DNA from: JADZAI01 sp964390465
GTDB taxonomy: Bacteria; Pseudomonadota; Alphaproteobacteria; Micropepsales; Micropepsaceae
Reading direction: 5' to 3'
Assembly: GCA_964390465.1 (NCBI GenBank)
Contig: CAYMIJ010000009.1
Location: 48,463 to 112,462 of the forward strand
DNA: 64,000 nt
Shown: piece after piece, positions 25,658-34,486 of the stretch
Layout of the letters: each line of letters opens with the position of its first letter
How positions within the stretch are numbered: position 1 is the stretch's first letter
Notes under the pieces: generated by a model
Told to the model about the DNA's origin: nothing
The model's database searches: none
The model's input: the letters and a program-made list of their open reading frames with translations, nothing else
Position numbers and translations under genes: made by a program

Positions 25658-27820
25658 ATGGCGTGCCGTCCGTTTTTCAGTGTCCTGCTTTGCGGCGCCA
25701 TTGCCTTTCAGCCGGCGGCCTTCGCGGCAGATTTCCATCTGCCTGACCTGAGCCAGGCGGGCGATGGAAGCGCAGCACTCCACAATGAACCCATCGCTGC
25801 GCCGGAAGGCACGGTGGATCTGTCGGGCAGCATTGATGCCGCCTTCAAGGCCGCCGACAGCTTCCCGGCCGCACGCTATGAAGTGGCGGCTCTGGCTGAA
25901 AGCCTTGGCAAGGATCCGGCCGCCGCGTTCACCTGGGTGCGCGATCATGTCCGCTTCGACCCCTATGCCGGCCAGTTGCGTTCTCCAGAAGCCGTGCTGG
26001 CTGCCTCTGGCGGCAACGCCGCAGATCGCGCCGCGCTGCTGAAGGCGCTGTTCGACGCCATGGGCATCAAGTCCCGCTTTGCAATGGCAAAACCCGACGA
26101 TGCCGCAAAGACCAGATTGACCGATGCGGTGTTCGCAGCGCGGGCCGGTGGCGCGGTGCCCGATGCCAGCGCGGTGTTCAATCCGGCATTTCTGGACGCC
26201 ATCGCCGCCCGCGCCAGACATGATGCGGCGATCCTTGTCAGCGCCTTGGGTCAGGACTCTTTTGCTGCATCAGAGGGCGCACCCATTTCCCCCCTGACAG
26301 CGCTGGATCAGCCCCATGTCTGGGTGCAGACCGAAATCAATGGCGCGTGGGTCGACTATGACACCACCTTTGCCGATGCCGCCATCGGCACACAGCTCGC
26401 CAAACCTACGTCGACGCCTGAAAAACTCGACGCAGGCCAGCAACAGATGGTCACCATCGAAGTCGTGGCGTCGAACAAAGATGGAGATCAGCACGTCCTG
26501 AAGACCCAGCTGCCTGCCAGCGAGGCCGCTGCACAACAGCTTCTGCTCTATTTCGAACCCGATCGCACAGGCCAGGGTGCGGCCATCGCCGGTGATGGCG
26601 GCTATTTGCCGGTGCTGCTGGCGAACGGTGAAGCCGTGCGCGGCAAGGTCATCACGGGCAGCTCAAGCGGCGGCGGCCTCGGCGGCGCGATCGACATGCT
26701 GGATGGCGGCGGCTCAAGCCAGGCCGGGCTGACCGCACTCTCGCTGATCATTACGACCACTGGCCCCGGCCTTGAACCGATCACGACACAACATGTGCTC
26801 GCCGGGGCTGACCCTGACGGGATGCTGCCCGCCAATGATCGCAACATACTCTATGCTCTGTCATGGATTCATCACATCACGGTTTCCAATGGCGGCCAGT
26901 CACCGCGTGAATATGCCGTCGTGAAAGGTGCCGCCGCCGATTTTGTGGCACGCGAACTCGCCACGCCCGAACAGCTTCAGAATGCCGCTTTGCCTGCCAT
27001 GATGTGGCCGTCCACATCTGCTGACCTCGCACTTCCAGCGGTCAGCGAGCGGATGTTCATCGAGAGCCTGAACACGCCAGACCAGCGTGCCTTTGTGGCA
27101 CGCCCGCGCGTCTTCATTGTGTCGTCGGGTGCGAATCCGGGCAAGGACAGGCCCGAGCAGGACTTCATGACCGATCTGATGCTCGATGGTGCCGCGATCA
27201 TCTCACGCAGCGGTGCAAGCACCATGCAGGCCAGATTCTGGTATGGCGCGCTCCAGGCCGCGCTTGAAACCGAATATGCGCTGCTCAGGCTGTCGGCTCT
27301 GGCCCCGTCTGGCCGCGCCATGTCAGGGGCCAGCCTTGCGCTGACCGCCGGGACAGTCGCTGTCCTTGACCAGAAATCCGCGCCGCCATCCGCGCCAAAG
27401 GCCATGCTGGATGATCTGGCATCGGGCGCGCGGGTCATCGTTGCGGGCGACCCGGTGGCCGCAACGTCATGGTGGACAGTGCAAGCTGACGGAGCCGTCC
27501 GCGCTGTCCTCGACCCGTCTTTCGGCGGCATAGGGGGTGGTGGCTTCGGCGTTACACCAGCCGGTTATGTCAATTCAACGCCTTCAACCACCACCTATGT
27601 GATCGATGAAGCAACCGGCAATACGATTGCCGAAATCCGCAATGGCCAGCGCTATGCCATGCGCAATGCTGCACGGGCGCGGTCCACTTGCGGCGGCGGC
27701 AGCGAATACATGATCGTTGCCGGCTGCGTCTCGATCCCTAATTCCTACGCCTATGCCATTCTGGCGGGCGAGGTGGCGATCTTCGTGGTCATCTGCGCCT
27801 ATATTATCGGGCACACCTGA
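25658..27820 (+). CDS. Exported transglutaminase-like-fold protein, catalytic Cys apparently absent
   Basis: 720 residues from ATG 25658; the in-frame ATG at 25634 would precede the signal peptide with eight extra residues. Signal to AFA, then a transglutaminase-like core at about 75-230: FTWVRDHVRFDPYAG, SGGNAADRAALLKALFDAMGIKSRFAM, and PHVWVQTEINGAWVDYDTTF giving the His and Asp positions. Where active members have Cys (GNCxD or similar) this one has GNAAD. The remaining 450 residues are a beta-rich exported domain ending in one membrane helix (about 695-717). Function unknown; enzymatic activity is doubtful. Confidence 0.72.
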   Translation: MACRPFFSVLLCGAIAFQPAAFAADFHLPDLSQAGDGSAALHNEPIAAPEGTVDLSGSIDAAFKAADSFPAARYEVAALAESLGKDPAAAFTWVRDHVRFDPYAGQLRSPEAVLAASGGNAADRAALLKALFDAMGIKSRFAMAKPDDAAKTRLTDAVFAARAGGAVPDASAVFNPAFLDAIAARARHDAAILVSALGQDSFAASEGAPISPLTALDQPHVWVQTEINGAWVDYDTTFADAAIGTQLAKPTSTPEKLDAGQQQMVTIEVVASNKDGDQHVLKTQLPASEAAAQQLLLYFEPDRTGQGAAIAGDGGYLPVLLANGEAVRGKVITGSSSGGGLGGAIDMLDGGGSSQAGLTALSLIITTTGPGLEPITTQHVLAGADPDGMLPANDRNILYALSWIHHITVSNGGQSPREYAVVKGAAADFVARELATPEQLQNAALPAMMWPSTSADLALPAVSERMFIESLNTPDQRAFVARPRVFIVSSGANPGKDRPEQDFMTDLMLDGAAIISRSGASTMQARFWYGALQAALETEYALLRLSALAPSGRAMSGASLALTAGTVAVLDQKSAPPSAPKAMLDDLASGARVIVAGDPVAATSWWTVQADGAVRAVLDPSFGGIGGGGFGVTPAGYVNSTPSTTTYVIDEATGNTIAEIRNGQRYAMRNAARARSTCGGGSEYMIVAGCVSIPNSYAYAILAGEVAIFVVICAYIIGHT

Positions 27821-27842
27821 TGACACGCGCCTGATCAGTGCG

Positions 27843-27878
27843 CCCGTACACGAGCCCGTACACGAGCCCATACACGAG
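27843..27878. repeat. Three tandem 12-bp units
   Basis: CCCGTACACGAG, CCCGTACACGAG and CCCATACACGAG lie end to end in the gap between the transglutaminase-like and cold-shock genes; a fourth, diverged partial copy (CACGTG) follows. Confidence 0.9.
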
Positions 27879-27921
27879 CACGTGAAACCGCACTGCATCG
27901 ACGTCGGGCGCATCGTGCGGT

Positions 27922-28557
27922 ATGCACCCGCTCGTGAATGCTCCGTCTGAAAAACGCCACGGCGTTATCGTCTCGTGGGATGAATCGCGCGGCTTCGGCT
28001 TTGCGCGCACCCCAGACCATGGCGATGTGTTCGTCCATGCGCGTTATCTGAAAAACCGCAAGCAGGCGCTTAAGCCAGGCGATCTGGTGCGCTTTGTACT
28101 GACCGAGGGCCGCAATGGGCGGCTGGCGGCGGCAGATGTCGATGTGCTGACCCCCAAACCATCGGCACAAACGATGAAGCCGCAGCCTGCCCCCATCAGG
28201 ATCAGCGATGTTTCAAGACTGGTTGCCGCCTGTGCCCTGCTGGCCGGGGCGATTGCCGCTTCCATTATCGGGCGCGCGCCGTGGTGGCTCGCCTCGGCCT
28301 ATGGCCTGATGAGTCTGGCCTCGATGACAGCCTACTGGCTCGACAAGTCCTATGCCATTCAGGGGCGCTACCGGGTCAGCGAAACGGCGCTGCATGTGTG
28401 TGATGCGCTCTGCGGCATTCCGGGTGGCCTGTTTGCGCAACACGTTTTCCGCCACAAGACGCGCAAGGCAGCGTTTCGTGCCATCACCCGCATGATCTTC
28501 CTGTTTCACTGCGTTTTTCTGATGGCCGTGCTCAGCGGTGCCGTCTTTCACCCATGA
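27922..28557 (+). CDS. Cold-shock-domain / DUF1294 membrane protein
   Basis: 211 residues. N-terminal cold-shock-like domain at 10-75 (GVIVSWDESRGFGFARTPDHGDVFVHARYL), linker, then three or four membrane helices of DUF1294 (AYWLDKSYAIQGRYRVSETALH, GIPGGLFAQHVFRHKTRKAAF). The CSD-DUF1294 fusion is a known but uncharacterised architecture. The RNP-type aromatic motif GFGFA suggests nucleic-acid binding. No strong ribosome-binding site is visible at 27922; a GTG at 27934 is an alternative. Confidence 0.83.
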   Translation: MHPLVNAPSEKRHGVIVSWDESRGFGFARTPDHGDVFVHARYLKNRKQALKPGDLVRFVLTEGRNGRLAAADVDVLTPKPSAQTMKPQPAPIRISDVSRLVAACALLAGAIAASIIGRAPWWLASAYGLMSLASMTAYWLDKSYAIQGRYRVSETALHVCDALCGIPGGLFAQHVFRHKTRKAAFRAITRMIFLFHCVFLMAVLSGAVFHP

Positions 28558-28650
28558 GACCTGCATCACACATCACCACTAGCTTTCATCTCAATACCAT
28601 CTAGTGTCGCTGGGTCAGCTGGACTGGCAGCTCTTGGAGGGAGAGAAAAC

Positions 28651-29016
28651 ATGCAAGGTGTAGGCTTGGGGACCATTGTTGGTCTCATCATTCAGGCGGT
28701 GATCGGTTTCGTGCCGGGCATCGGTTCGGTCCTTGGCGGTCTGGGTATCAATCTCGGCGGTCTTGCCATTGGCGCAGCAAATGCGGGCTCGGGTGCCGTT
28801 GCGGGCGCTGTCTCTGGTGCGACCAGCACGGGTGACTCCATGAGCCGGGCCATTGGTGGCCTGATTTCCGGCGGTGTATCCAGCGGTCTTGGCGCTGCCA
28901 TCATCCCGATGATTCAGGGCGGCGGCTTCAACATGATGGCCGTGATCTCCGGCCTGATCGGCGGCGGCATTGGTGGCGGCATCCTCGGCGGGCTGATCCC
29001 CGGCAAGAAGAGCTGA
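28651..29016 (+). CDS. Glycine-zipper hydrophobic small protein
   Basis: 121 residues after a strong TTGGAGGGAGAG ribosome-binding site. Almost the whole chain is glycine, alanine and aliphatic residues with repeated GxxxG spacing (GFVPGIGSVLGGLGINLGGL, GLIGGGIGGGILGGLIPG), ending in KKS. Such glycine-zipper chains pack tightly in membranes. I do not recognise a family. It stands alone with its own terminator. Confidence 0.68.
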   Translation: MQGVGLGTIVGLIIQAVIGFVPGIGSVLGGLGINLGGLAIGAANAGSGAVAGAVSGATSTGDSMSRAIGGLISGGVSSGLGAAIIPMIQGGGFNMMAVISGLIGGGIGGGILGGLIPGKKS

Positions 29017-29035
29017 TCCAGCTTCCTGAAATGCA

Positions 29036-29073
29036 GGCGGCGGTGCGGGGTTTCCTGCGCCGCCGTTTTCTTT
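29036..29073 (+). terminator. Rho-independent terminator
   Basis: Stem GGCGGCG / CGCCGCC (29036-29064) with GTTTTCTTT following, twenty bases after the glycine-zipper stop. Confidence 0.82.
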
Positions 29074-29170
29074 GACGCCACGGGTCTGTGACTTGGTTGT
29101 CCATCGGCGCGGCATTCTTTGACGTGGCGTCGCGCTTGAAAGCTGCGCCAGCCGTCCTAGCATCGGCCTC

Positions 29171-30352
29171 ATGCCGAAAAACACGCCCATCACTTTTGAC
29201 AGCTCCAAGCCGTCCTCACCCTTTTACAACGACAGTCACCGCGAGTGGCGCGACACGCTGCGCCGCTGGCTGGCGAAGGAAATCGCCCCTTATGTCGAGG
29301 AATGGGAAGAGGCCGGCGAAATTCCGCTGGAACTTTACAAGAAGGCCAGCGCGTTCGGCCTGACGCGCCTCAACTACCCTGAGGAATATGGCGGCATCAA
29401 AAGCGGCTTTGATCGCTTTCATGGCATCATCACCTCTGAAGAAACCGGGCAGATCGGTGCAGGCGGCATCTTCGCCTCGCTGATGGTGCATGGCATCGGC
29501 CTGCCGCCGGTGCTGGTGGCGGGCTCGGCTGAGATGAAGCAGGCCATCGCCCCTGCGGTTCTGGCGGGCGAGAAACGCATCAGCCTCGGGATCACCGAAC
29601 CGGGGGCCGGCAGCGATGTCGCCAATATCACCACCCGCGCGGTGCGCGAGGGCGATCACTATGTCGTGCGCGGCTCCAAGATGTTCATCACCGGGGGGAT
29701 GCGGGCCGACTATCTCACCACGGCTGTTCGCACCGGCGGGCCGGGCATGGGCGGCATCTCGCTGCTGCTCATCGACATGTCACTGCCGGGTATCTCACGG
29801 ACACCATTGAAGAAAATGGGTTGGTGGGCCTCCGATACGGCCGCCATCTATCTCGATGAGGTCCGTGTGCCGGTTGAGAGTCTCATCGGCCCGGAGGACA
29901 AAGGCTTTTTGTCTATCATGTTGAATTTCAATGGCGAACGCCTTGGCATGGCCTCCGGCGCAAACGCTGCCGCTCGCACTTGCCTCGTCGAAGCCGCCGC
30001 CTATGCCCAGCAGCGCCAGACCTTCGGCAAGCGGCTCGCCGACCATCAGGTGATCCGGCACAAGATCTCCGACATGCTGCGTCAGGTGAACGCGACACAG
30101 GCCTATCTGGAAAACTGCGCATGGCGTGTGCAGCAGGGCGAAACACCCGCCGCCGATCTCGCCATGCTGAAAGTGCAGGCGACACTGACCATGGAATATT
30201 GTGCGCGCGAGGCGATGCAGATCATGGGCGGCGCTGGCTATATGCGCGGCAACAAGGTGGAGCGCATCTATCGCGAGGTGCGCGTCAACGCGATCGGCGG
30301 CGGCTCTGAGGAAATCATGCGCGACCTGGCCGCTCGACAGATCGGACTTTGA
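29171..30352 (+). CDS. Acyl-CoA dehydrogenase
   Basis: 393 residues, full family length. N-terminal helical domain, middle beta domain (LGITEPGAGSDVANI, GSKMFITGG), and C-terminal domain (QRQTFGKRLADHQVIRHKI, EAMQIMGGAGYMRG). At the usual catalytic site (YEGTxEI in medium-chain enzymes) it has IGGGSEEI, so the base is more likely the glutamate in NFNGERLGM, the location used by isovaleryl-CoA and long-chain dehydrogenases (inference). FAD-dependent alpha,beta-oxidation of an acyl-CoA. Followed at once by a thioesterase-like gene. Confidence 0.87.
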   Translation: MPKNTPITFDSSKPSSPFYNDSHREWRDTLRRWLAKEIAPYVEEWEEAGEIPLELYKKASAFGLTRLNYPEEYGGIKSGFDRFHGIITSEETGQIGAGGIFASLMVHGIGLPPVLVAGSAEMKQAIAPAVLAGEKRISLGITEPGAGSDVANITTRAVREGDHYVVRGSKMFITGGMRADYLTTAVRTGGPGMGGISLLLIDMSLPGISRTPLKKMGWWASDTAAIYLDEVRVPVESLIGPEDKGFLSIMLNFNGERLGMASGANAAARTCLVEAAAYAQQRQTFGKRLADHQVIRHKISDMLRQVNATQAYLENCAWRVQQGETPAADLAMLKVQATLTMEYCAREAMQIMGGAGYMRGNKVERIYREVRVNAIGGGSEEIMRDLAARQIGL

Positions 30353-30357
30353 GCGCG

Positions 30358-31191
30358 ATGGAGTTGCCCATCGTTTATCGCGGTTATGTCGCCCCATGGG
30401 ATTGCGATGAGATGGGCCACATGAACGTGCAGTTCCATGTGGCCAAGGCGTCCGACGCCCTGATGGGTCTTCTGGCGCAGCACGGTATAAACGCTGAGAC
30501 ACGGCGCAGCCTCAGTGTCAGGAAGCACCGCATCCGCTTCCTGAAGGAAATGCATGTCAGCGATCTGGTCGCCATTCATGGCGGCATCACGGGCCAGCGC
30601 GAACATGAAATCAGCGCCGTCCTGAATGTCTGTAACGGCCATGGTGATGTCTGCTCTGCTTTTGATGTGGTGATTGAAGGCACATCTGCATCTGCTCTCC
30701 AGACGCTTGCCGCCATTGATGAAGCGCCGGGTCTGAAAGATGGCGATGAAGGCACAGGCACGCTTGAAGCGGCGCTGAGGTTTCGTGAGACCATCGTGAA
30801 TATGGTTCAGCCCATGCAGTGCGACCTTGATGGACGTCTTTCCCCGCGCGGCGTGATGGCGCGCTTTTCAGAAGCGCAGGGACATCTGTGGGCGATGCTG
30901 GACGCACCTCGCGCATGGGCACGCGAACAGAACCTCGCCACCGCCACGCTGGAATACCGCATCCGTTATGGCGTTCGACCGGAAGCCGGACAGATCGTCC
31001 GCCTACTGACAGATGTGGTGGCCGCGAGCGCAAAAACCATCCGTTTCCGTCACTGGCTGTTTGATGCCGAAACTGATGAGATGGTGGCAGCCGCCGCTGG
31101 AGCAGCCCTGTTTCTGGATCGCAACACACGAAAAGCCGTGCCCCTGCCCGACCGGGTCGCCGAGGCGGCCACCAAGATCATGGGCGGTTGA
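30358..31191 (+). CDS. Thioesterase-like protein with two hotdog domains
   Basis: 277 residues from ATG 30358; a TTG at 30349 overlapping the previous stop is an alternative. The first hotdog has YVAPWDCDEMGHMNVQFHVA, whose D..MGHMN matches the 4-hydroxybenzoyl-CoA thioesterase active site; the second (about 140-270) is more divergent (SPRGVMARFSEAQGHLW). Operon partner of the acyl-CoA dehydrogenase, consistent with acyl-CoA turnover. Its end overlaps the convergent hydrolase by 14 bp. Confidence 0.78.
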   Translation: MELPIVYRGYVAPWDCDEMGHMNVQFHVAKASDALMGLLAQHGINAETRRSLSVRKHRIRFLKEMHVSDLVAIHGGITGQREHEISAVLNVCNGHGDVCSAFDVVIEGTSASALQTLAAIDEAPGLKDGDEGTGTLEAALRFRETIVNMVQPMQCDLDGRLSPRGVMARFSEAQGHLWAMLDAPRAWAREQNLATATLEYRIRYGVRPEAGQIVRLLTDVVAASAKTIRFRHWLFDAETDEMVAAAAGAALFLDRNTRKAVPLPDRVAEAATKIMGG

Positions 31192-32029
31192 GCGCTTCGC
31201 GCAGAAGTTCGCGCACCAGTTCGGGCCGCTCCATCGGCAGGAAGTGCGATGTGCCAGGCACGACCTCAATGCGTGCATCGGGATGACAGGCGCGGAACTG
31301 CGCGCGGGCCTCAGGGCCGGTGGTTGATGCTTCCTCAGCCATCATCACGGTGAGCGGACAGGTGATCCTGCCAATGGCTTCCTCCACACCGGACGGCCCA
31401 AGGCGGAAATTGGCCGCTTCCCAACGCGGTTCACAGGACAGTCGCAGGCCTTCCCCATCGGCTTCAAGGCCGCCGCGCAGATAGGCGTCCAGCGTTTCAG
31501 CGGGCCATGTTTTGAAGGCGCCGCGTCCTGTATAGGCTTGGCGCGCGGTTTCCAGGTCAGGGAAAACATTGCGACGCTTCATCGTCGCCAGAACCAGCGG
31601 AGACCGGCTGCGGTCGAAATCGGGGGGCGCCACAAAAGCCACCGGATCAAACAGCACCAGCGCCTTCACCAGATCAGGTCGAATCGCCGCCGCCAGCAGG
31701 GCACTGGTCGCCCCCATGGAATGGCCTGCGAGAACCATTGGTCCCAGCTTCAGAACATCGAGCAGCGCCACCAGGTCCTGCGCATAAATGGGCCAGCCAG
31801 GATGCGCGTCGGGATGAGCGGGCAGGCTTGTTTGTCCGTGCCCGCGCAGATCGCTCGCCAACACATGTGCCTCTGGCACCAGCGGTGCGAGAATCGGCTG
31901 ATAGGTGCGGGCGTTGAACCCGTTAGCATGTGCAAAGTGAAGGCACGGCCCGGCAGAGTCCCAGTCGAGCAGATGCACCTGCCCGTCAGGCAGATCAATC
32001 ATCCGCTCCAATGGAAAAGGAAGGCGCAT
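31178..32029 (-). CDS. Alpha/beta hydrolase
   Basis: 283 residues. Nucleophile elbow GHSMGATSAL, oxyanion HANGFNA near residue 34, and catalytic His in GTSHFLPMERP near the C-terminus; an acidic member follows strand 6. Cytoplasmic, no signal peptide. Substrate unknown; the acyl-CoA neighbours suggest an ester or thioester. Confidence 0.85.
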   Translation of the reverse strand: MRLPFPLERMIDLPDGQVHLLDWDSAGPCLHFAHANGFNARTYQPILAPLVPEAHVLASDLRGHGQTSLPAHPDAHPGWPIYAQDLVALLDVLKLGPMVLAGHSMGATSALLAAAIRPDLVKALVLFDPVAFVAPPDFDRSRSPLVLATMKRRNVFPDLETARQAYTGRGAFKTWPAETLDAYLRGGLEADGEGLRLSCEPRWEAANFRLGPSGVEEAIGRITCPLTVMMAEEASTTGPEARAQFRACHPDARIEVVPGTSHFLPMERPELVRELLREALNRP

Positions 32030-32040
32030 GAGCCGCTCAC

Positions 32041-32072
32041 AAAAAACCCCGGACGGACCCGTCCGGGGTTTT
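32041..32072 (-). terminator. Rho-independent terminator
   Basis: Stem CCCCGGACG / CGTCCGGGG flanked by AAAA and TTTT, with a run of six T on the minus strand. It ends the gene 32091-32684 and lies just before the hydrolase start. Confidence 0.9.
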
Positions 32073-32090
32073 GTCCAAAATGGGTACGAC

Positions 32091-32684
32091 TTACTGAGCA
32101 GCCCGCTTCAGCGTGCCTGTCACTTCGCGCTGGAGCTGTCCGTCTTTGAAGCGAGTGAACTCAAGACGCATCACATCACCCTCAAGCGTCCGAGCATAGT
32201 GCGTCACATCATAGGTGCCGTTGGCATCAAGCACGACGGCCGACACATGCAGCGTCTCGCCTTCGATGCGCGCCCAGTAATAGGGCTTGCCTGTCCACAG
32301 TTCTGGAGCATTCTTTTGCTTGAAAACGGTTGCATCGGCGCCTGGCTCGAACTCGATCTTTTTCGAATCTTTCAGTTTCACAACCGACGGATTTTCATCG
32401 TCGACATACATCGTCGACCATGTGACCACGAAGCCTTTCTCCGCGCTGGTGATTTCCACGCGCGACATACGGCCCGAGGCTTCCGTTGTACCGGAGCCTG
32501 CGCCGGCAACCACTTTCGTATCACCTTCAAACGTTCCGAAGAAGTATGAGGCGGGCTGGCTGGGCTTGACGGGCGCCGCTGGGGTTTCAGCCGCAGGCGT
32601 TGCGGCGGGCGCGGCGGTTTCCGCGAAGGCCGGTGCCGCAGTCATGAACAGGGCAGCTGTAATGGCAACAAGGGTGGATTTCAT
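32091..32684 (-). CDS. Periplasmic protein of unknown function
   Basis: 197 residues from ATG 32684 (GGAGATG upstream). Signal peptide ending AFA, an Ala/Pro/Thr linker (about 22-42), then a compact beta-rich domain (ASYFFGTFEGDTKV ... SRVEITSAEKGFVVTWSTMY ... YYWARIEGETLHV ... YARTLEGDVMRLEFTRFKDG). The alternating strand pattern looks like a lipocalin or CpcT-like barrel, but I cannot assign a family. Confidence 0.7.
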   Translation of the reverse strand: MKSTLVAITAALFMTAAPAFAETAAPAATPAAETPAAPVKPSQPASYFFGTFEGDTKVVAGAGSGTTEASGRMSRVEITSAEKGFVVTWSTMYVDDENPSVVKLKDSKKIEFEPGADATVFKQKNAPELWTGKPYYWARIEGETLHVSAVVLDANGTYDVTHYARTLEGDVMRLEFTRFKDGQLQREVTGTLKRAAQ

Positions 32685-32782
32685 CTGAACGTCATCTCCA
32701 AAGGCGTTTCCCGCACGGGGCCAAAACAGCACAGACCGCGCAGGAAATAAAGTGACCGGCGCGTATTGTGCGATGCAAAATG

Positions 32783-34381
32783 TCAGCGCTGCTCAGCAGT
32801 CAGGCCATAGGCCTTGAACGTTTCCGATGGGGGCTTGCCGGTCATCGTCTTGAAATCAGCCCCCTTCAGCGGAACAGGCGGGTTAGCCTTGATCATCAGC
32901 GTGCCGCCCTGATCGACGAAGGCCTTGATCGCACTCGTAAAGGCCGCCACCTCGGCCGTATTACCCAGAACACCCTGAACGATATCGAGACCGGATTTAG
33001 CCTGCATCTTCAGGGCATCGGGCGTGACATGAGTCTTGGGGTCAGCATTCATTGCATTCGTGGCGGATGAAGCAATGTCCAGAATTTTGGCTAATCCGCC
33101 TTCATCCGTGATGACAAACCCTGCCGCATTGAAGCTGAGCATCTGATCCACGGCGGCAGGCAGGGCCGGCAGATTGGCCAGCATTAAACCGCCCGCTGTT
33201 CCCGACATGTCGAGCGAGCCAAATGTCCCAAGGCTGATGCCATAGTGGCTCACAGTGGCTGTGCCAGCCTCGGGTTCGTAACTCGCTTCCAGCAGGATTC
33301 TGACATCCATAGGGGCGGTGAAATATTTCGCTGCGTAATCCGGCAAAGCGAACTTGCCCGAAAAAGCGGGCGTGAACGTTCCAGACACATCGAATTTGAC
33401 GTGCTGGGGAATCAGCCAGACAAAGCTGATCGGCTCCATGCAGCTCTGCGGTATGGAAATGGTGCCGATATCAGAAAGGCTCTCGGCGAAACCTTCCACA
33501 CAAGATTGGCCAATGGAGATCAGACCTTCGCGCTCCGTAACTGGTGGCCATTCTGCGCGCATGAGCCAGGGCAACAGCCTGCTCACATCCATGCCGTCAT
33601 AAACTGTTTTCTTTACACTGGCTCTGATCTCAAAACCGGCCGCAGACCCAAGCGACTGCGACGACATGTCGGCTGCTTCGGTTTTCAACCATTTGCCGCG
33701 ATCCAATCCTTCAATGCGGATCGTTCCATAATCGACGCTCGTCTTGCCGCCCATGGCGGCGGGTGGAATGGGCTGCGCACCCGCTGGATGCGGGATGACG
33801 GCCATAAAAATGGCGGGGTCGATTTCAAAGTGAATGCCACTCGCTGAAGCCGGGCCAACGCGTATGGAATCCAGCAGATTGCCAATGACCTTCGCGGCCA
33901 TCTCCTTGTCCGAACTGAACTGGGCGCGCATGTCTGGCCCCGGCTTGAACCAGAACTGTTTCATTTCAAGCCGCTCAACACTCTTTGATGCCACCGTGAT
34001 GACAGTCGCGCCCATGACCGTTACCAATGCCTCGCGCACTTCGGCGCGCGAGAACAACGTCTTGAAAGTCTGGTCGGGCTCAGCGCCATAGCGTGAGCCA
34101 TCAACGATGGAGAGGATCGCCTCGCCGTCCAGCCCAGTGATCTCGGCATGTTTGATGAACACCTTATTGGCGCCATCCGCCGTGCCATCCGCCTTTTTCA
34201 GAGAGATCGTAAGATTGTCGAGCGCGAGCACATCACCGGTCTGCGCCTTCGCATCATAATGTGCGACGACACCCGGAATGGCGTTCAGCAGCGCATCAAT
34301 ATCTGTGGCGGACGCGAGCTGAGCATAAGCAGGCAGTGCAAGAGAACATACAGTAAAGGCAGAGGCGACAAAGCGGCGCAT
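32783..34381 (-). CDS. Periplasmic ~530-residue protein, paralogue of the next gene
   Basis: 532 residues with a signal peptide (MRRFVASAFTVCSLALPAYA). Residues 25-500 match the gene at 34487 in layout: DIDALLNAIP start, YGAEPDQTFKTLF, GLDRGKW, DVSRLLPWLMRAEWPPVT, the shared motif EPISFVWLIP, and a C-terminal GTLMIKANPPVPL. The family is unknown to me; the long beta-rich repeats and periplasmic export suggest an envelope or lipid-handling role (inference). Confidence 0.7.
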   Translation of the reverse strand: MRRFVASAFTVCSLALPAYAQLASATDIDALLNAIPGVVAHYDAKAQTGDVLALDNLTISLKKADGTADGANKVFIKHAEITGLDGEAILSIVDGSRYGAEPDQTFKTLFSRAEVREALVTVMGATVITVASKSVERLEMKQFWFKPGPDMRAQFSSDKEMAAKVIGNLLDSIRVGPASASGIHFEIDPAIFMAVIPHPAGAQPIPPAAMGGKTSVDYGTIRIEGLDRGKWLKTEAADMSSQSLGSAAGFEIRASVKKTVYDGMDVSRLLPWLMRAEWPPVTEREGLISIGQSCVEGFAESLSDIGTISIPQSCMEPISFVWLIPQHVKFDVSGTFTPAFSGKFALPDYAAKYFTAPMDVRILLEASYEPEAGTATVSHYGISLGTFGSLDMSGTAGGLMLANLPALPAAVDQMLSFNAAGFVITDEGGLAKILDIASSATNAMNADPKTHVTPDALKMQAKSGLDIVQGVLGNTAEVAAFTSAIKAFVDQGGTLMIKANPPVPLKGADFKTMTGKPPSETFKAYGLTAEQR

Positions 34382-34432
34382 GGATGGCCTCCTTCAGATT
34401 TCCCTATCTCTATCACACCACACGACCAAAGA

Positions 34433-34460
34433 AAAAGGCGCGCTGTCACCAGCGCGCCTT
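34433..34460 (-). terminator. Rho-independent terminator
   Basis: Ten-base-pair perfect stem AAGGCGCGCT / AGCGCGCCTT with loop GTCACC; the minus strand continues TTTCTTT. It ends the gene 34487-36076. Confidence 0.85.
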
Positions 34461-34486
34461 GTCATATTGCAGTTAATTGGTGGCGA

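Noticed and set aside
27843..27878. CRISPR array
   Set aside because: Units are 12 bp and contiguous, with no spacers, and no cas genes are present.
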